Assembly (NCBI GenBank): GCA_910587595.1
Contig: CAJULQ010000001.1
Coordinates: forward strand, 1-64,000
DNA length: 64,000 nt
Direction: 5' to 3'
From: an uncultured Christensenellaceae bacterium
Lineage (GTDB): Bacteria; Bacillota; Clostridia; Christensenellales; Pumilibacteraceae
The notes under the pieces were generated by a model that saw only the letters and a program-made list of their open reading frames with translations, did not search any database and was not told where the DNA came from. Both the position numbers and the translations under genes were made by a program. Shown here one piece after another: positions 60,323-64,000 of the stretch (positions within the stretch are counted from its first letter, which is position 1; each line of letters opens with the position of its first letter).

Positions 60323-62454
60323 TTATTTATCTGACCAACTTTTGGGGTCCATAGCAATTGTAAATTTCTTTTTTATTAAATCACTGTCCGCCGAACTGCC
60401 GCCAACCATGAGCTCGAATTCGCCCGACTCCGTTACGCGTTTTTCGTTCGCGTTTACAAACGAGAAATCGTCACGGGTAAAGGTGAATGTCAATTCTTGG
60501 CTCTCTCCCGATTTCAGTTGCATTTTGCGGAAAGCGATAAGCCGTTTTACGGGTGTCATCACACTACTCGTAAGATCGCGGAAATACACTTGTACCGTTT
60601 CTGCGCCTTCACGCTTACCCGTGTTTTTTACCGATACTTTCAACGTTAACGTTTTCTCATCAAACAAAATATCCGAATACGCAAACGAAGTATACGACAG
60701 TCCGTGCCCAAACGCATACACCAAGGTTTCGGGCATATCCACATAACTGCGACAGTGCCATCCGGGTAATTGATTGTAGTAGCACGGCTGTTGTCCCACG
60801 TGGTACGGAAAAGATATAGGCAGTTTACCGCTCGGATTTATCTCGCCGAATATCGTTTCCGCAAGCGCAAGTCCGCCGAACATACCGCCGTTGAAATTCG
60901 TTAATACTGCCGCACTATGTTCGTCTATTTCGGGAATACACAGCGGTTTGGTGCATATAAGCGCGGTAACTATGGATTTTCCCGTATTGCATAAAGCCGT
61001 AAACAGTTCGCGTTGCGGTTTGGATAATCGCACGTCGGCGCGGTCGCAACCTTCGGCGGCAAGCAAAATATTGTCGCCGCACGCAAATATAATCACGTCC
61101 GCCTTCTTTGCCGCTTTTACAGCTTGTTTTATGCCGCCCGCTATTTCTCCGTTTATCTCGCAACCTTTCACATATCGCACAGAACAATCATGTTTCTTGG
61201 CAAGCTCTTGCACGCCCTCTAACAGTGTAACGTACGGGCGCACAGGCTGTGTATCGTAGTCGGGCAACGGGTGCGAAAAATACCTCCAATCTCCATAGTT
61301 ACATCGGATATCGTCGGCAGATGGGCCTACCACCAAAATCTTATTCTTGCCCGTAAGCGGTAGTATGCCGTCGTTTTTGAGCAACACCGTGCTTTCGCGC
61401 GCTATCTCTTTATTCAGCTGTAAATGTTCTTCGCAGCCCAAATATTTTTCGTCCGCTTGGCGGAAAGGGTTGTCGAATAATCCGAAATGCATTTTCACGG
61501 TAAGTATGCGTTCCACCGCCTCGTCAAGAAGTTTTTCATCCGCTTCTCCGCTACGCACCAAATTGATGATCGCATCGTAAAATTCGGGCGCGTTCATCAT
61601 CATGTCGTTGCCGCTCTCCAAGGCAAGGCGCGACGCATCTTTTTCGTTTTCCGCCACACGCTGTTCGCCAATTAGGTGCGACACGTTCTGCCAGTCGGTT
61701 ACCACAAAGCCGTCAAAGCCGAGTTGTTCTTTGAGTATCTCTTTGAGCAGTTTTTTATCTGCGGTGCAAGGCGTGCCGTCTATACTGCCGTATGCCGTCA
61801 TCACCGAAGCGCAACCAGCCTTTACTGCTTTTTCAAACGGCGGCAAAAACGTATCTTTAATTTTGCGGTACGTAATAGAGGTATCGTAGCTGTCGCGCGC
61901 TCCCGTAGCTTCGCCGTAGCCGATATAATGTTTGGCACAAGCAATCACCGAAGTGTCTGCGGCGTTATCCTCGCCTTGATAGCCTTCCACCATAGCCGCC
62001 CCTAAGATCCCCGCCAAATACGGATCTTCACCGAAGGTTTCGTCCACTCTGCCCCAACGAATATCCCGCCCGAGGCCAGCACGGGCGAAAAGGTTTGATG
62101 CAAGCCGTCGGCGGAAATTTCCTTTGCAGCCGCCTGCGCCACGCGCTTTATAAGCTCGGGATCGAACGCACATGCCATAGATAGCTGCGTGGGGAAAATC
62201 GTCGCTTTGCGGTTTAGACAGTGCCCGTGTACGGCATCGATACCGAACAGAAGCGGTATCTTCGCGCCGCTTTCTATTGCTATTTTTTGTAAGTGCTTGG
62301 CGTCCTCGCCGAACACATGCAAGAACGAACCCACGCCGCGCCTTGCCCATTCTTCGGATTTTTCGCGTCCGATTTGCGCATACGGTATTTGCACGAGCTG
62401 TGCCGCCTTTTGCTCCAAAGTCATGTTTTTTATGATTTCTTTTATCGCTTGCAC
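60323..62454 (-). pseudogene. GH3 beta-glucosidase-type enzyme with one frameshift
   Basis: About 710 residues in two frames. The N-terminal part starts at GTG 62454 (RBS AAGGGGAC) and runs through MTLEQKAAQLVQIPYAQIG, PLLFGIDAVHGHC and QTFSPVLAS. The frame then breaks near 62066-62075 in a GGGCGGG stretch and continues as GRDIRWGRVDETFGEDPYLAG, the standard next GH3 motif. The catalytic Asp is in GFVVTDWQ; a GH3_C domain (KILVVGPSADD, RADVRLSKPQ) and a C-terminal FN3-like domain follow. No signal peptide, so cytosolic. One missing base explains everything: a recent mutation or a sequencing error. The last enzyme of the glycosidase operon. Confidence 0.88.
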
Positions 62455-62467
62455 TGTCTTGTCCCCT

Positions 62468-63664
62468 TTACTCTTTATCCAAAAAACGCATATACACACC
62501 CGCCGTCCAGCCGAGCATTTCGGGCGTGCCGTATTCGGAAATCGCGTCTATATCGCCGGTAAGTCCGTTGTACTTTTCGAACAGTTTGCCGTGCGCGTCA
62601 AAATTCTTTTCTATAAGCGTAGTATACTTTTTTGCAATGCGTTCGGCTTCTTTCTCATAACCGTAGCGGCGCAATCCTTCTACGGCTAAATACTGACACG
62701 GCGCCCAAATATTCGGGTGCGCCCACTGATACTTTTTGCCCGTCTTTTCGGTAGTGAATACGCCGTAATCGTTTTCGAGTATTCGCAACAGATTTAACAA
62801 TCCGTCCCTTTGTTTCTCGTCTGCAAGCCCCGCAAAGTACGGCTGAAAACTCGCCGCGCTTATCACGTCGGACAGTTTGCCCGTCTTGTAGTTATAGTCC
62901 TTGTACACACCCGCCGCACTATCCCACATAAGCGCGTTCATTTTTTCGGCGCGAGATTTTGCTTTACTCTCCCACACTTTGCCGTCGCCCTCTCCGAGCA
63001 ATACCTCGTATTCCGCAAACAGTTTTTCATACAAATACAAATTGCCGTTGAGATCCACGGCATTATAATCGGCACAGTAGCCGTCAAAACGCGGGTTAAA
63101 ATCCCAACCGCTTTCCGCCTCGGCAAAGTAGTGCCGTCCCGCCTCTTTCGGATCGCGGCTTTCGTCTTTACCGATACGCTCGGTTACGCAACCATTGTAC
63201 ATTGCCTCGCAACTTTCTTCGTCTTCCTCACAGTCATAGTGATTGAGTCCATTCTCCGAAATGCGGCGCGTCATCCAAAACTCGTATTCTTTTTTGAGCG
63301 TTACAAAAGCCGATTTCAAAAAAGACAAATCGTTTGTCGCTCTGTACACATCGTCGACCATAAGCGTAGCATACGGCGGCTGACTGCGTTTTAAGAAATG
63401 TAAACGATTACCGTTGGGCATATATCCAAACCTATCGATAAGATACAGTATATCTTTCGTATTGTTTGCCGCCTGCTCTGCTTGTCCGAGCACTAACAAC
63501 GCTTTGTTGGTAAAGTACGTATCCCAATAGTACAACTCGTTGAACATGCCGTCGGCACACGGCACGGTGTATGGATGCGGCAAGCCGAACAGCGTATCTT
63601 CGTCACGCACATTGTGCCGTACCGTGCGCGGCAGGTTTTCACGTATATAATCTTTCACTTGCAT
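62468..63664 (-). CDS. Trehalase-like glycosidase (GH37 type)
   Basis: A 398-residue (alpha/alpha)6-barrel glycosidase. ELYYWDTYFTNKALL, RFGYMPNGNRLHFLKRSQPP, ESGWDFNPRF and QWAHPNIWAPCQYLAVEGL match the conserved blocks of GH37 trehalases, although the second signature normally reads QWDxPxGWAP, so Asp is replaced by Ala-His. No signal peptide. ATG 63664 has AAGGAGA nine bases upstream. The gene lies 24 bases after an alpha-galactosidase-like gene and 13 before the GH3 gene. The exact sugar (trehalose or another alpha-glucoside) cannot be told from sequence. Confidence 0.85.
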   Translation of the reverse strand: MQVKDYIRENLPRTVRHNVRDEDTLFGLPHPYTVPCADGMFNELYYWDTYFTNKALLVLGQAEQAANNTKDILYLIDRFGYMPNGNRLHFLKRSQPPYATLMVDDVYRATNDLSFLKSAFVTLKKEYEFWMTRRISENGLNHYDCEEDEESCEAMYNGCVTERIGKDESRDPKEAGRHYFAEAESGWDFNPRFDGYCADYNAVDLNGNLYLYEKLFAEYEVLLGEGDGKVWESKAKSRAEKMNALMWDSAAGVYKDYNYKTGKLSDVISAASFQPYFAGLADEKQRDGLLNLLRILENDYGVFTTEKTGKKYQWAHPNIWAPCQYLAVEGLRRYGYEKEAERIAKKYTTLIEKNFDAHGKLFEKYNGLTGDIDAISEYGTPEMLGWTAGVYMRFLDKE

Positions 63665-63688
63665 ACCGGTTATCTCCTTCATCACTGT

Positions 63689-64000
63689 TTATTTTTCCGT
63701 TTCTATCTCTAAAAACCTTGCAGTGTATCTATTCTTAAAACGCACGATAAGTGCGGTTTGAGTAAACGAAAAATCCGTTTCGAGCGAGCGCGGATAGCCT
63801 ACTTTTACCGCGCGTATTTTTTCGGGAACGGGAATGCAAATCTCTTTCTCTGTGTCCAAATTCCACACCGCCAAATACAACTTATTGTCCGCTTTCAATC
63901 CGCAAGCGGCGTATGATGCGCCGAATTTCGTAAACCCGAGCGGCAAATACGGCAACGCCGTTTTCTTTATCGTCGTAAGTTTGTTGTAATACCGTATTCC
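63689..64000 (-). CDS. C-terminal part of a probable GH36 alpha-galactosidase (partial)
   Basis: An open frame enters from the right edge and ends at 63689. The visible ~103 residues, with LGFTKFGASYAACGLKADNKLYLAVWNL and YPRSLETDFSFTQTALIVRF, look like the C-terminal beta-sandwich of GH36 alpha-galactosidases, where a 'WNL' strand, a 'YP' turn and a final aliphatic strand recur. The catalytic barrel is outside the window, so the assignment is tentative. It is the upstream member of the glycosidase operon. Confidence 0.5.
   Translation of the reverse strand, partial: GIRYYNKLTTIKKTALPYLPLGFTKFGASYAACGLKADNKLYLAVWNLDTEKEICIPVPEKIRAVKVGYPRSLETDFSFTQTALIVRFKNRYTARFLEIETEK

Noticed and set aside
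60134..60334. 66-codon plus-strand frame in the A/T-rich gap before the GH3 gene
   Set aside because: No RBS or recognisable motif; it crosses a hairpin and the end of the GH3 gene.
1..64000. CRISPR array, rRNA operon or toxin-antitoxin/restriction island
   Set aside because: No spaced direct repeats of CRISPR type, no rRNA-like stretch, and no Cas, restriction or toxin motif was seen in any gene of the window.

Overview
This window reads as chromosome of an anaerobic, spore-forming (or recently spore-forming) bacterium of the class Clostridia. The evidence is a spoVAC-spoVAD-spoVAE operon, yunB and a ytxC-like gene; a SCIFF peptide with its radical-SAM maturase, which is characteristic of Clostridia; a Phe T-box; RNase Y; an ylxY-like gene between pnp and an M16 peptidase; and extended -10 / 17-bp-spacer sigma-A promoters. 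Almost every chromosomal protein gene lies on the minus strand, consistent with one replichore read leading-strand. No species can be named from the sequence alone.

Layout. (1) 1-~2.78 kb: right end of a filamentous-phage (inovirus) type prophage on the plus strand, with the C-terminus of a one-span coat-like protein, a Zot/pI-type assembly ATPase, a proline-rich unknown, a DUF4373-like replication protein, a hairpin plus tandem repeat, and a single-strand binding protein whose frame seems to run across the phage/host junction. (2) 2.8-11.9 kb: a tyrosine recombinase facing a methionine gamma-lyase-like gene and miaA-mutL-mutS-miaB (mismatch repair and tRNA A37 modification). (3) 12-26.9 kb: class A PBP, thiI with its cysteine desulfurase, a DUF6106-like membrane protein, a two-component system, mutS2, a U32 protein, and pheT/pheS under a T-box. 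(4) 27-30.5 kb: yunB, the spoVA genes, a tiny ORF and a DUF421 protein. (5) 30.6-44.7 kb: rny, recA, cinA-like, pgsA, rimO, ftsK/spoIIIE, M16 peptidase, ylxY-like, pnp, rpsO with a structured leader. (6) 44.7-57.5 kb: hemZ, MBL hydrolase, rel, recJ, secF/secD, SCIFF maturase and SCIFF peptide, TIGR04086 protein, yajC, ytxC-like. (7) 57.7-60.3 kb: tRNA-Val, -Gly, -Cys, a truncated tRNA-Leu, an intact tRNA-Leu, a broken IS3-family element, and a small gene cut by that IS; this looks like the eroded edge of an integrated element. (8) 60.3-64 kb: a glycosidase operon (alpha-galactosidase end, GH37 trehalase-like, GH3 beta-glucosidase with a frameshift).

The least ordinary parts are the inovirus-type prophage beside a Xer-like recombinase gene, and two promoters (xer-like gene and PBP) whose predicted +1 falls on the A of the ATG, suggesting leaderless mRNAs. 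Also notable are the tRNA-Leu remnant that ends in a terminator-like hairpin, a perfect 34-bp palindrome inside the IS element, and a terminator hairpin that contains the Shine-Dalgarno sequence of the TIGR04086 gene. I found no CRISPR array, rRNA gene or obvious defence island.
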